DNA of 64,000 nt from assembly GCF_030680185.1 (NCBI RefSeq), contig NZ_JAUXVZ010000030.1, forward strand, positions 1 through 64,000. The letters run 5' to 3'. A program made the translations under genes and the position numbers. Source of the stretch: Phenylobacterium sp. GTDB lineage: Bacteria > Pseudomonadota > Alphaproteobacteria > Caulobacterales > Caulobacteraceae. Shown here piece by piece: positions 38,459 to 46,994 of this stretch. Position 1 is the stretch's first letter. Every line of letters starts with the position of its first letter. The notes under the pieces are model-generated. The model ran no database searches. It was given only the letters and a program-made list of their open reading frames with translations, and was not told where the DNA came from.

Positions 38459-39334
38459 ATGACCGAGACCACCGACTACACCCCGCCCCAGGTCTGGACC
38501 TGGAACAAGGGCAGCGGCGGCCGGTTCGCCAATATCAACCGGCCCATCGCCGGCCCGACCCACGACAAGGACCTGCCCGTCGGCCGCCACCCGATGCAGC
38601 TCTATTCCCTGGGCACGCCCAACGGCCAGAAGGTGACCATCATGCTCGAAGAGCTGCTGGCGCTTGGCCATGCCGGCGCCGAGTACGACGCCTGGCTGAT
38701 CAATATCGGCCAGGGCGACCAGTTCAGCTCGGGCTTCGTTTCGGCCAATCCCAATTCCAAGATCCCGGCCCTGGTGGACCGCAGCGGGCCCGAGCCGATC
38801 CGGGTCTTCGAGTCCGGCGCGATCCTGATCCACCTGGCCGAGAAGTTCGGCGCCTTCCTGCCTACCGATCCGGCGGCGCGGGCCGAATGCCTGTCCTGGC
38901 TGTTCTGGCAGGTGGGCAGCGCGCCCTATCTGGGCGGCGGGCTGGGCCACTTCTACGCCTATGCGCCGATCAAGATCGAATACGCCATCGACCGGTTCGC
39001 CATGGAGGTGAAGCGCCAGATGGACGTGCTGGACCGCCGCCTGGCCGAGAGCGAGTATCTGGGCGGCGCCGACTACACCATCGCCGACATGGCCGTCTGG
39101 CCCTGGTACGGCGGCATGGCCAAGGGCATGCTCTATGGCGCCGGCGAGTTCCTGCAGGTCCAAGAGTACAAGAACGTCATCCGCTGGGCCGACCAGCTGG
39201 GCGAGCGGCCGGCGGTCAAGCGCGGGCGCATGGTCAACAAGACCTCGGGCGAGCCGTCCTCCCAGCTGCATGAGCGGCACGAGGCCAGCGACTTCGACAC
39301 CAAGACCCAGGACAAGGTCGCCCCGAAGGCCTGA
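38459..39334 (+). CDS. yghU: YghU-type glutathione S-transferase
   Basis: A 291-residue nu-class GST, longer than typical GSTs because of N- and C-terminal extensions. The extension FANINRPIAGPTHDKDLPVG (residues 22-41), the thioredoxin part LYSLGTPNGQKVTIMLEE with NPNSKIPALVD, and the helical domain with YTIADMAVWPWYGG are characteristic of YghU/Ure2p-like enzymes, which have disulfide-bond reductase activity with two glutathiones. Start ATG 38459 has GGGAGA 7 bases upstream. It is divergent from cckA with about 230 bases between starts. Confidence 0.92.
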   Translation: MTETTDYTPPQVWTWNKGSGGRFANINRPIAGPTHDKDLPVGRHPMQLYSLGTPNGQKVTIMLEELLALGHAGAEYDAWLINIGQGDQFSSGFVSANPNSKIPALVDRSGPEPIRVFESGAILIHLAEKFGAFLPTDPAARAECLSWLFWQVGSAPYLGGGLGHFYAYAPIKIEYAIDRFAMEVKRQMDVLDRRLAESEYLGGADYTIADMAVWPWYGGMAKGMLYGAGEFLQVQEYKNVIRWADQLGERPAVKRGRMVNKTSGEPSSQLHERHEASDFDTKTQDKVAPKA

Positions 39335-39346
39335 ACCGCCAGTCGG

Positions 39347-39805
39347 TCAGCGGCGGCCGCCCTTGGCGCCGCTGACCAGCCACTGGGACGCGGCCAGCAC
39401 CACGGCGTCCTCGACGACGCCGGTGCGGCCCTGGCCATAGCGGCGCATGGCGCGGACCCGCAGCTTGAAGGTCCAGTAGGAGGCGGCCACCGCCGCGCCT
39501 GCGGCCAGGACGGCGGCGACGTTGCGCTGCTCGCGCGGGGCCAGGGCCGCCCCGGCCAGGGCGCCGGTGACGATGCGCGCGGCGATGCCGGGGATGACGA
39601 TCCGGTCGGGGGCGAAGGGCAGCTTGTCCCCCATGGCCTCGGCCACAGCCAGGGCCGACAGGCCCGTGGAGACGGCCGGGTGGCCCAGCAGGGCCATGGG
39701 CCCGCTTTCCTCCAGTTCGCCGCGGGCGACGGCGGCGCTGGCCACGGCCAGGGGCGCCATGGAGCGCATGCCGGCCACCAGGCCTATCAGGATGGATCGG
39801 ATCAC
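39347..39805 (-). CDS. DUF4126 family membrane protein
   Basis: A 152-residue protein with several hydrophobic helices; the N-terminal pattern ILIGLVAGMRSMAPLAV and the VVEDAVVLAASQWLV C-terminus are typical of DUF4126. Function unknown. GTG 39805 is preceded by AGGGAGATG. It lies between the YghU gene (convergent, 12 bases) and flhB. Confidence 0.72.
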   Translation of the reverse strand: MIRSILIGLVAGMRSMAPLAVASAAVARGELEESGPMALLGHPAVSTGLSALAVAEAMGDKLPFAPDRIVIPGIAARIVTGALAGAALAPREQRNVAAVLAAGAAVAASYWTFKLRVRAMRRYGQGRTGVVEDAVVLAASQWLVSGAKGGRR

Positions 39806-39894
39806 GGCGTCATCTCCCTGTGGTGTTCAGGGAGCCGAACGGTCAGGCGCGCGCTCGGTTCAGCCGCCGCAGCCAGGAAAGATCAGCACCGAGC

Positions 39895-40986
39895 CTAGCG
39901 CATCGGCCGGGCGCGCGCGGTGGACGGCGCCTTGGCCCCCAGGATGAAGCCGATGATCTTGGCCACGGCCTCGAAGTGGGCCGGCGGAATGGCCTCGTCG
40001 ATCTCCACGGCGGCGTAGAGGGCGCGAGCCAGCGGCGGATCCTCGATCACCGGCACGCCGGCCTCTTCGGCCGCCGCACGGATGCGCAGGGCCACCGCAT
40101 CCAGGCCCTTGGCCACGCATTCCGGCGCGCCGGCGGTTCCGGCCTCGTACTTCAGGGCCACCGCATAGTGGGTGGGGTTCATGACCACGACGGTGGCGGT
40201 GGGCACCGCCGCCATCATCCGGCGCCTGGCCTTTTCGTGGCGCATCTGGCGCAGCTTGGCCTTGATCAGCGGGTCGCCGTCGGTCTGCTTGTACTCCTCC
40301 TTCACCTCCTCGCGGCTCATGCGCATCTTCTTCATGAAGCGCTGCTTCTGCCAGATCCAGTCGACGCCGGTGATCACCAGCATCAGGGCGATGACGGCGA
40401 AGATCAGCTTGCGCAGGATCTCGGCGCTGAACGGCAGCATGGCGGCGGGGTCCAGCGCCGACAGGGTGCGAAACTCGTGGAAGTGGGGCTTGAGCACCAG
40501 ATAGGCCACGCCGGCCACCGCCAGGATCTTGGAGATCGACTTGACGAACTGGGCCAGGCCGTCGGGGCCGAAGATCCGCTGGAAGCCCGACAGGGGCGAG
40601 ACCTTCTTGAAGTCCGGCTTCAGCTTGTCGGGCGTGAACAGCAGGCCGTGCTGCACCAGATTGCCCGCCATGCCGCCCAGGGCCGCGGTCAGCAGGACGG
40701 CGCCCAGCACAGGCGCCGCGGCCATGATGGCGATGCGCGCCACATTGACGCCGGCCGCCCCCTCCAGCGGGATCTGCTCGGGATGGGCGATGAAGGGCAG
40801 CAGGGCGAAGGTCATGGTCTTGGCCAGCCAGCCGCCGAGGATGGCCAGGGTCCCGGCCGCGAAGGTCAGCGCGGCCAGGGGCGCCAGGTCCTGGGTCTTG
40901 GCCACGTCCCCCTTTTCGCGGGACTGTTCGAGCTTTCGCGGGGTCGCCTCTTCTGTTTTCGAGGCGGCGTCGTTGTTCTCAGCCAT
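39895..40986 (-). CDS. flhB: Flagellar export apparatus protein FlhB
   Basis: Membrane component of the flagellar type III export gate that controls the switch from hook to filament substrates. The 363-residue protein has the N-terminal motif TEEATPRKLEQSREKGDVAK, four membrane helices (about residues 35-60, 90-110, 145-165, 190-210), and the autocleavage motif with N270-PTH in VVVMNPTHYAVAL. FlhB-C cleavage interacts with FliK. The downstream of fliQ-fliR; it starts 9 bases after fliR ends. Confidence 0.96.
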   Translation of the reverse strand: MAENNDAASKTEEATPRKLEQSREKGDVAKTQDLAPLAALTFAAGTLAILGGWLAKTMTFALLPFIAHPEQIPLEGAAGVNVARIAIMAAAPVLGAVLLTAALGGMAGNLVQHGLLFTPDKLKPDFKKVSPLSGFQRIFGPDGLAQFVKSISKILAVAGVAYLVLKPHFHEFRTLSALDPAAMLPFSAEILRKLIFAVIALMLVITGVDWIWQKQRFMKKMRMSREEVKEEYKQTDGDPLIKAKLRQMRHEKARRRMMAAVPTATVVVMNPTHYAVALKYEAGTAGAPECVAKGLDAVALRIRAAAEEAGVPVIEDPPLARALYAAVEIDEAIPPAHFEAVAKIIGFILGAKAPSTARARPMR

Positions 40987-40995
40987 GGATCACGC

Positions 40996-41751
40996 TCACA
41001 GGAACAACGCGATCAGTTCGCGGTAGCGCTCCACCCAGACCATGCCGAGCACGCCGAGGCTAAGCGCAAAGATCGACAGCGCGCTCAGCACCAGCAGCGG
41101 CGTGGCCACGAAGAAGATCTGAAAGGCCGGCATCACACGGCCCACCAGGCCGGCGGCCACATTGAAGATCAGCGAAAACACCACCACCGGCGCGGCCAGC
41201 TGCAGCCCCAGCGAAAACGACTGCGCCGCCGTCTGCACCGCCAGCTGGGCCGCATCCCCCACCGGAACCCCGCCCCCGAACGGAAACACCCGGTAGGACG
41301 AGACGATGGCCGCCAGGAACATGTGGTGCAGGTCGGTGGCCATGATCAGCGTCACCCCCATCACCGTCAGGAAGGTCGACAGCGAGGTGGACGGCTGAGC
41401 CTGGCCGGGATTGGCGGTCTGGGAAAAGGCGAGCGTCGACTGGATCGACACGATCTCGCCGGCGATGCCCAGCGCCGCCAGCATCATGCGCAGCACCAGG
41501 CCGATCATCAGGCCGATCAGGATCTCGCGGAAGATGTCGGCGAACATGGCGCCGTTGGTGGCCGGCACCGCCCCCACCTGCCCCCCCAGCACCGGAAACA
41601 GCATCAGGGCGAACAGGACGGCGAAGGCCAGCCGGATGCGGACCGGCACCGAGCCGTCGCCGACGCCGGGCATCAGCATCAGCAGGGCGCCCAGGCGCGC
41701 AAAGATCAGGCCGGCGGCATAGACCTGGGGGGCCGAGGCATAGGCTTCCAT
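40996..41751 (-). CDS. fliR: Flagellar export apparatus protein FliR
   Basis: Core export-gate membrane protein of 251 residues with about six helices. It begins VYAAGLIFARLGALLMLMPG and contains FADIFREILIGLMIGLVLRM near residue 90 and AAPVVVFSLIFNVAAGLVGR near residue 185, as in FliR. Located 7 bases after fliQ; fliQ-fliR-flhB form a class II flagellar operon in Caulobacter. Confidence 0.95.
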   Translation of the reverse strand: MEAYASAPQVYAAGLIFARLGALLMLMPGVGDGSVPVRIRLAFAVLFALMLFPVLGGQVGAVPATNGAMFADIFREILIGLMIGLVLRMMLAALGIAGEIVSIQSTLAFSQTANPGQAQPSTSLSTFLTVMGVTLIMATDLHHMFLAAIVSSYRVFPFGGGVPVGDAAQLAVQTAAQSFSLGLQLAAPVVVFSLIFNVAAGLVGRVMPAFQIFFVATPLLVLSALSIFALSLGVLGMVWVERYRELIALFL

Positions 41752-41758
41752 GCCGCCC

Positions 41759-42022
41759 CTACATCGCCGCGATGCGGGCGGCGATCTGGTTCATGAAGTT
41801 GGACATCAGCGCCCCCATCAGCGGCAGGAACAGCAGCAGCGAGATGAAGATGGCGACGATCTTGGGCGCGTAGACGAGCGTCGCCTCCTGGATCTGGGTG
41901 AGCGCCTGCATCAGGCCGATGGCCACCCCCACGACCAGGCCCACGATCAGCACCGGCGCCGACAGCTGGATGGTCAGCCAGATGGCGTCACGGCCAACAT
42001 CCAAAACCTCGGCGCCATTCAT
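41759..42022 (-). CDS. fliQ: Flagellar export apparatus protein FliQ
   Basis: Small 87-residue export-gate protein with two membrane helices (about residues 15-38 and 50-75), beginning MNGAEVLDVGRDAIWLT and including the signature VGVAIGLMQALTQIQEATL. ATG 42022 is preferred since family members start here; the frame extends 6 codons further. A TTAA half-site at 42078-42081 upstream is only part of a CtrA box. First gene of the operon. Confidence 0.94.
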   Translation of the reverse strand: MNGAEVLDVGRDAIWLTIQLSAPVLIVGLVVGVAIGLMQALTQIQEATLVYAPKIVAIFISLLLFLPLMGALMSNFMNQIAARIAAM

Positions 42023-42257
42023 CGCGCGCCCTTTCGACAAGCGTGGGGAACTGCGCGGGAAGATGCGGCGAACGTGGTTAACGAAGGGCTACTTCATTGG
42101 CAGACGATGGTCTGCCACGGGCTCATTGCGGCGGTTGGGGATGTCCGCTCCCGGGCACGCACTGGAACCTAAGCCAATGTGGCTCCATCGGGCTCATCGG
42201 CGACGTTGATAAGACCCGCTGTAGGGTGACGGTCGAGCACGTGCTAGTCCGAGCGCA
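42023..42257. other. Divergent gap between fliQ and the YobI-type gene
   Basis: 235 bases without an evident gene. It should hold the fliQ promoter (only half of a CtrA box, GTTAAC at 42077-42082, is seen) and the promoter of the NTPase gene: GTGACGG (42226-42232), 10 bases, GCTAGTCC (42243-42250), close to the caulobacterial TTGACGS-N10-14-GCTANAWC. Confidence 0.4.
42226..42250 (+). promoter_or_regulatory. Putative housekeeping promoter of the NTPase gene
   Basis: GTGACGG (6/7 to TTGACGS), 10-base spacer, GCTAGTCC (6/8 to GCTANAWC). The -10 ends 7 bases before the ATG, so the transcript would be leaderless. Confidence 0.4.
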
Positions 42258-45200
42258 ATGAAATCATGCCTCACATCCGTCCTACGCTGGACCAGCGGAC
42301 AATTGGGTCGAGCAGCGACCTTCTTGGACAAGCTTACGCATCCCACCAGTCCCAAGCCGAACTTCATCGACCTCGCCCCGACGGACGAGGCCGACAAGGA
42401 GGGCGTCTACGCCGGTGCCCTCAACTACGCCATGAACAACGAGAGAGTGTTCAACATAGCGCTCACGGGTCCGTATGGATCGGGCAAGAGCAGCATCATC
42501 AAGTCGTTTCTGAAGCGATACGAGCGACCGGCGCTGAACATATCGCTGGCCGCCTTCGTACCAGGGGTCGATGCCGCGAGTAAGGAGGTCCATCGTCAAG
42601 AAATCGAAAGAAGCATCCTGCAGCAGATGCTATATGGAGCTGACGCGAACAGGCTCCCTCTATCTCGCTTCAAGCGGATTCGGTCGCCCGGCTTCTGGTC
42701 GGTCTTCAAGACCTTCTTCATCCTGATCGGCGTAGCCGCCACGGTTTACGTGTTCCTCAACCGCCGAGCCGTAATCTCCGGCTCCTTCCTTAGCCCCCTG
42801 GCGGTAAGCAACTGGCTTCATCTGGGGAGCATCGCAATGGTGGGTCTCTTCATGTGGCTGATGATTCACCACTTCTACGTCGCAAGCTTCGGCCTGTCAT
42901 TGAAGAGTATATCTTTAAGGGACATCGAGATAAAGCCCGCTTCGGATACAGGGGAATCCATACTAAATCGTCATCTCGACGAGATTATCTACTTCTTTCA
43001 ATCCACAGACTATGAGCTGGTGGTCGTCGAGGATCTCGACCGCTTCAACGACGCGGACATCTTCGTCACGCTCCGGGAAATCAATAGCCTTGTGAACGCC
43101 AATGCCGGCGTAAAGCGGCAGATCAGATTCCTGTACGCCTTGAGGGATGATATGTTCGTCAACACAGACAGGACCAAGTTCTTCGAATTCATCATCCCTG
43201 TCATCCCCATCATCAACGCGTCGAACTCGATCGACATGGTGTTGAGTCAAGGCAAGCGCCTGGAGCTGATTGAGCGTCTAGACCAACAGTTTCTGCGTGA
43301 GGTCTCGAGATACCTTAGCGATCTTCGGCTGATCACGAACATATTCAACGAATACGCGATATATGTGGCGAACCTCGAAGCCGACGACCAGAACCTACTC
43401 GACGCGAACAAGTTGCTCGCCGTACTGATATACAAGAACGTCTACCCGAAGGACTTCGAGGATCTCCACCGCGGAGAGGGCAATCTGGCGAAGATTCTCG
43501 CTCGCCATGATGAGTTTGTCGCGCAGGGCGAGGCCGCCCACAGGTCGGAGATCGCCGCCCTAGAGCAAAGGACAGCCGCGGCTGAGCGGCAGATCCCCGC
43601 CGACGTGCGGGAGCTGAACCAAATCTACGCTATGGCGCTCATCGAGCAGCTCCCGGACCACGTCGGCCAGATCAATGTCGAGGGGCAGCCTTGGATTTCT
43701 CTCCGGCAGCTGCCCGAACAGGACCCCTTCGAACCGTGGATCAGCGCTGGGCGGGTGAACTGCCGGATACAGCAATCCTACAACCAGCCGGTCCCGCTGT
43801 CAGGCATTGAGGACAAGGTCGATCCCGAGCGAACCTATTCGCAACGCAGGGATGAGATCCTCGAAAAATCAGTTGCGAGAAAGCTTGAGAACCAGCGTCA
43901 GATAGCAGAGCTTAGGGCGGCTATCTCGAAGCTTCGGACAATGAAGTTCAATGAAATTTTCCGCGTCAGTCCGGAAAACATCGAAAATATGTTCGAGGGC
44001 ACAGGGGAAAACGTCGAGCTAGCGCGCTTCCTCATCATTGAAGGCTATCTTGACGACACTTATTATCAATATACGTCGTTGTTTCATTCGGGTCGCCTAT
44101 CGCCACACGACAACAAGTTCCTTATCCAGATACGCGCGTTCATCACGCCCGATCCCGACTTCCAGATCGACAATGCCAAGGAAGTCATCGACGCTATGCG
44201 CGAGACGGATTTTGGGCAGGGCTATGTCCTCAACGTTAGTCTGGTCGATTGCTTGCTGAGCGATCAGGGCCTCTACTCCGATCAGATCACAAAGCTTCTT
44301 GGGCTCATTTCGACAGAATTCGACAGGTGCGAAGACTTCCTTGAAGCCTATTATGCGCGCGGAAAGAAAACACCGGTGTTGCTCACGAGGCTCACAGCAT
44401 TCTGGGAAAGGTTCATAACGGCGGCGCTCTCGAGCCCGCGCGGCATGTCCCATGCCACCCGGCTCGTTGCGGGCCTGTCCGAAGAGGCGCTCCGAGCCCA
44501 AGCCACGGGAAACGACCTTCCCGCGTTCGTGTCGGAACGCCTGCCGGAAATCCTAGCGCATGTGCCGGAACTACCGCCCCAGCGCCTCCAGCTGTTGGAC
44601 TTCGAGGTAAAGAGCCTGTCTGCTATTGGCGATCACCCCTCCATCGCGCGAGCAATGGTCGAAGACAGCCTATTCGAGCTGTCAGTCGAGAACATAGAGT
44701 ACATCTATCTGCATATTCTGGGCGGCTCGGACCTCGAAGCTCTGCAAACGAGAAACTACACCACACTCAGATCAATGGGCAGCGATATTCTGGAAGGCAG
44801 GATCGAACGCAACTTCGATGCATACCTAGATGAAGTCCTTCTGAAACTCGAGGGCAATTCCTGCGAGGACATCTCGTGCATACTAGCGATCTTGCGACGC
44901 GACGATGTCAACCATGAAAGCTTGCGTGAATTCGTTGGGCGGCAGTCAGTGCTTGTACCCGACCTGAGCGAAGTTCCCGAAAAGCTGCATGCGATGTTGT
45001 TCGAGCTACGCAGGATTAGTCCGAGTTGGGAGAACTGCCTCGCATTCCTGAGAGGTAATGGATTTGATGACGAGCACTTGATTTCCTATCTGGACAGCGC
45101 CGGGGTGAGAGCAGTCCTGCTCGAGAAGCCTATCCCAGCCGATTCGGCTTCGCGACCGCTGCGGGAGTTTCTCGTCAATGCCGCTGCTCTCTCCGATCCC

Positions 45201-45869
45201 GCCTATGCCGATTACGTCGAAGCGCTCCCGCTGCCGTTCAAGCAGTTTCCCGCATCTGTAGAGGCTTCAAAGCGAAGAATTCTGATAAATCGGCGGAAGA
45301 TCACCCTTAACAAGGAGAGCTTCGACGATCTCGCCGGCGACAGGGAGTTGCAGGCGCTATTCGTTACGAAGAACATTGATTCCTATCTAGAAAATCCGGA
45401 AATATTCGCGCTCGACGACGACTTTCTCGAGAACGTACTCCAGGCGGAGATCACTGATGAGCAAAAGGCATCGGTGATAGGGCTTATGGACCTAGGTGCG
45501 GTCGCCAATCTTCCGGAACGGGCCGCCCTCCTCGGCCCAATCATGGATCGCATCAACACCGACCTGTCAAAATTGAATGCCGACGTGGCAAAAAGCCTAA
45601 TCGCGCATTCAGGACCAGTCTCGACGCGTATCTCGATACTGAACAAGGTCAGCGCTGCCCTGACGAACGACGATGTCCGCCAGGCCCTTGCCGACCTTCC
45701 GCCGCCCTATTCCGAAATAAGAACCGGAAACTATACAGTTCGATTGGACAAAAATTCGGAAAACATGGATCTGCTCGGTTGGTTAGACTCGAGGAAAATC
45801 ATATCTTCGTGGAAGGTGGACAAGGGCTTCTTCTCCGAATACCTGCGCGTCTATCTCTACAGGCGCTGA
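42258..45869 (+). CDS. YobI/KAP-like membrane P-loop NTPase (1203 aa)
   Basis: Large predicted ATPase. Walker A GPYGSGKSS at residues 71-79; two membrane helices at about 148-168 and 186-206 inserted between Walker A and B, the hallmark of KAP NTPases; Walker B VVVEDLDRF at 255-263; the KAP-type sensor FLYALRDDMF at 291-300; and FFEFIIPVIPIINASNS at 308-324. A coiled coil follows (about 425-460), then some 750 residues of helical repeats with no recognised enzyme motif. It matches the YobI-like family best. GC content (about 55% sampled) and AT-rich codons differ sharply from the neighbouring flagellar genes, implying horizontal gain. No integrase or partner gene accompanies it. KAP relatives act in immunity or membrane processes; function here is unknown. 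Confidence 0.8.
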   Translation: MKSCLTSVLRWTSGQLGRAATFLDKLTHPTSPKPNFIDLAPTDEADKEGVYAGALNYAMNNERVFNIALTGPYGSGKSSIIKSFLKRYERPALNISLAAFVPGVDAASKEVHRQEIERSILQQMLYGADANRLPLSRFKRIRSPGFWSVFKTFFILIGVAATVYVFLNRRAVISGSFLSPLAVSNWLHLGSIAMVGLFMWLMIHHFYVASFGLSLKSISLRDIEIKPASDTGESILNRHLDEIIYFFQSTDYELVVVEDLDRFNDADIFVTLREINSLVNANAGVKRQIRFLYALRDDMFVNTDRTKFFEFIIPVIPIINASNSIDMVLSQGKRLELIERLDQQFLREVSRYLSDLRLITNIFNEYAIYVANLEADDQNLLDANKLLAVLIYKNVYPKDFEDLHRGEGNLAKILARHDEFVAQGEAAHRSEIAALEQRTAAAERQIPADVRELNQIYAMALIEQLPDHVGQINVEGQPWISLRQLPEQDPFEPWISAGRVNCRIQQSYNQPVPLSGIEDKVDPERTYSQRRDEILEKSVARKLENQRQIAELRAAISKLRTMKFNEIFRVSPENIENMFEGTGENVELARFLIIEGYLDDTYYQYTSLFHSGRLSPHDNKFLIQIRAFITPDPDFQIDNAKEVIDAMRETDFGQGYVLNVSLVDCLLSDQGLYSDQITKLLGLISTEFDRCEDFLEAYYARGKKTPVLLTRLTAFWERFITAALSSPRGMSHATRLVAGLSEEALRAQATGNDLPAFVSERLPEILAHVPELPPQRLQLLDFEVKSLSAIGDHPSIARAMVEDSLFELSVENIEYIYLHILGGSDLEALQTRNYTTLRSMGSDILEGRIERNFDAYLDEVLLKLEGNSCEDISCILAILRRDDVNHESLREFVGRQSVLVPDLSEVPEKLHAMLFELRRISPSWENCLAFLRGNGFDDEHLISYLDSAGVRAVLLEKPIPADSASRPLREFLVNAAALSDPAYADYVEALPLPFKQFPASVEASKRRILINRRKITLNKESFDDLAGDRELQALFVTKNIDSYLENPEIFALDDDFLENVLQAEITDEQKASVIGLMDLGAVANLPERAALLGPIMDRINTDLSKLNADVAKSLIAHSGPVSTRISILNKVSAALTNDDVRQALADLPPPYSEIRTGNYTVRLDKNSENMDLLGWLDSRKIISSWKVDKGFFSEYLRVYLYRR

Positions 45870-46045
45870 AACGACGCGCGGAACGGCAGATTCCATGTCG
45901 CAGCGGTGGAAGTAGCTGCCTCGTTGCAATTTGAATGAGCCTCCGAAGTTGACAAGAGGGTTGCAATGGGTCGGCTCCGGCCGTTCGATCGGCCTAGCCA
46001 AGGTCTTCTTTTTGGAGCAGTCCCGGAGTCCGCTCCTGGCCCCCC
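45870..46045. other. Gap behind the NTPase gene
   Basis: 176 bases of moderate GC without a convincing gene. An 8-bp direct repeat GTTGCAAT occurs at 45923-45930 and 45960-45967. It may be the right edge of the foreign segment; no terminator or attachment site could be defined. Confidence 0.3.
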
Positions 46046-46912
46046 CTACTCCGCCAAGAACCCCTCCACCTCCGCCATGAACGCCTCCAGCTGGTCGTGA
46101 TGGACCCAATGCCCCGCGCCTTCGAAATTGACCAGGCGGGCGTTCTGGAAGTGTTTGATGCGGCCATCGGCCTCCGGGTCTGAGGCCCAGGATTCTTCGC
46201 CGCGCATCAGCAGGACCGGGCAGGTGATCTGGCTCCACAGGTAGTGCTGGTCGGCGTGGGACAGGCCGCCCAGGCCCCAGCGGGAATGGTTGTCGAACTT
46301 CCAGCTATAGGTGCCGTCCTCGTTCTGCAGGGCGCCGTGCAGGGTCAGGTGGCGGGCCTGTTCGGCCGACAGGTGGGGGTTTTCCTCGGCCATGCGAGCG
46401 ACGGCGTCGTCCAGGCTGGCATAGCGGCGCGGGCTGCGACCGGAGTTCTTGCGGCGGTCCTCGACCCAGTCGCGCAGGCGCTGGTCCACGGTGCGTTTGG
46501 CCTGCTCGGCCATCACCGCCGGCGACGGGCCCAGGCCCTCGATGGCGATGATCTTCTTCACCTGGTCAGGATAGGCGCCGCAGTAATTGAGCGCGATGCC
46601 CGCCCCCATGGAGTGGGAGATGATGGTCACCGGCCCCATGGCCTTCTGGTGCACGATCTGGGCGATGTCGTAGATGTAGGAGGCCATGTCATAGCCGCCG
46701 CCGACCGACCAGGCGCTGTCGCCATGGCCGCGCAGGTCGGGCGCGATGATGTGGTAGCGGTCGCGCAGGCGCTGGGCCACCCAGTCCCAGTTGCGGCAAT
46801 GGTCGCGGCCGCCGTGCACCAGCAGCAGGGGCTCTGCCCCCTCATTGCCCCAGTCCACATAGTGCAGGCGCAGGCGCTGGGAGAAGTAGAAGTGGGAGGT
46901 GGGGCCTTGCAT
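46046..46912 (-). CDS. Alpha/beta hydrolase
   Basis: A 288-residue hydrolase with the oxyanion motif LLLVHGGRDHCRNWDW near residue 30, APDLRGHGDSAW near residue 57, the nucleophile elbow SHSMGAG near residue 98 and the C-terminal GAGHWVHHDQ with the catalytic histidine near residue 268. The acid is probably in the LMRGEESW segment region. Substrate unknown; epoxide hydrolases, esterases and C-C hydrolases share these features. ATG 46912 (MQGPTSHFYFS) was chosen, with AAAGAGAG upstream; the frame runs further to 47026. Confidence 0.87.
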   Translation of the reverse strand: MQGPTSHFYFSQRLRLHYVDWGNEGAEPLLLVHGGRDHCRNWDWVAQRLRDRYHIIAPDLRGHGDSAWSVGGGYDMASYIYDIAQIVHQKAMGPVTIISHSMGAGIALNYCGAYPDQVKKIIAIEGLGPSPAVMAEQAKRTVDQRLRDWVEDRRKNSGRSPRRYASLDDAVARMAEENPHLSAEQARHLTLHGALQNEDGTYSWKFDNHSRWGLGGLSHADQHYLWSQITCPVLLMRGEESWASDPEADGRIKHFQNARLVNFEGAGHWVHHDQLEAFMAEVEGFLAE

Positions 46913-46994
46913 GGCGCTCTCTTTCGCTGGGGTCGTCGGATTAGGCCTTAGCACCGGGACGGCGGCCGGCTCCACCCGCCAGATGCGCTGCGCC

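Noticed and set aside
36975..38462. Long plus-strand frame opposite cckA
   Set aside because: Shadow of cckA, low-complexity translation without motifs.
39820..41796. Long plus-strand frame opposite flhB and fliR
   Set aside because: Gln/His/Gly/Arg-rich translation typical of an antisense shadow; the real genes are clear on the other strand.
42064..42090. CtrA box upstream of fliQ
   Set aside because: Only one TTAA half is present; the other half matches poorly, so no site is claimed.
45783..46238. Minus-strand frame spanning the gap behind the NTPase gene
   Set aside because: Overlaps the 3' ends of two better genes, lacks a ribosome binding site and resembles nothing I recognise.
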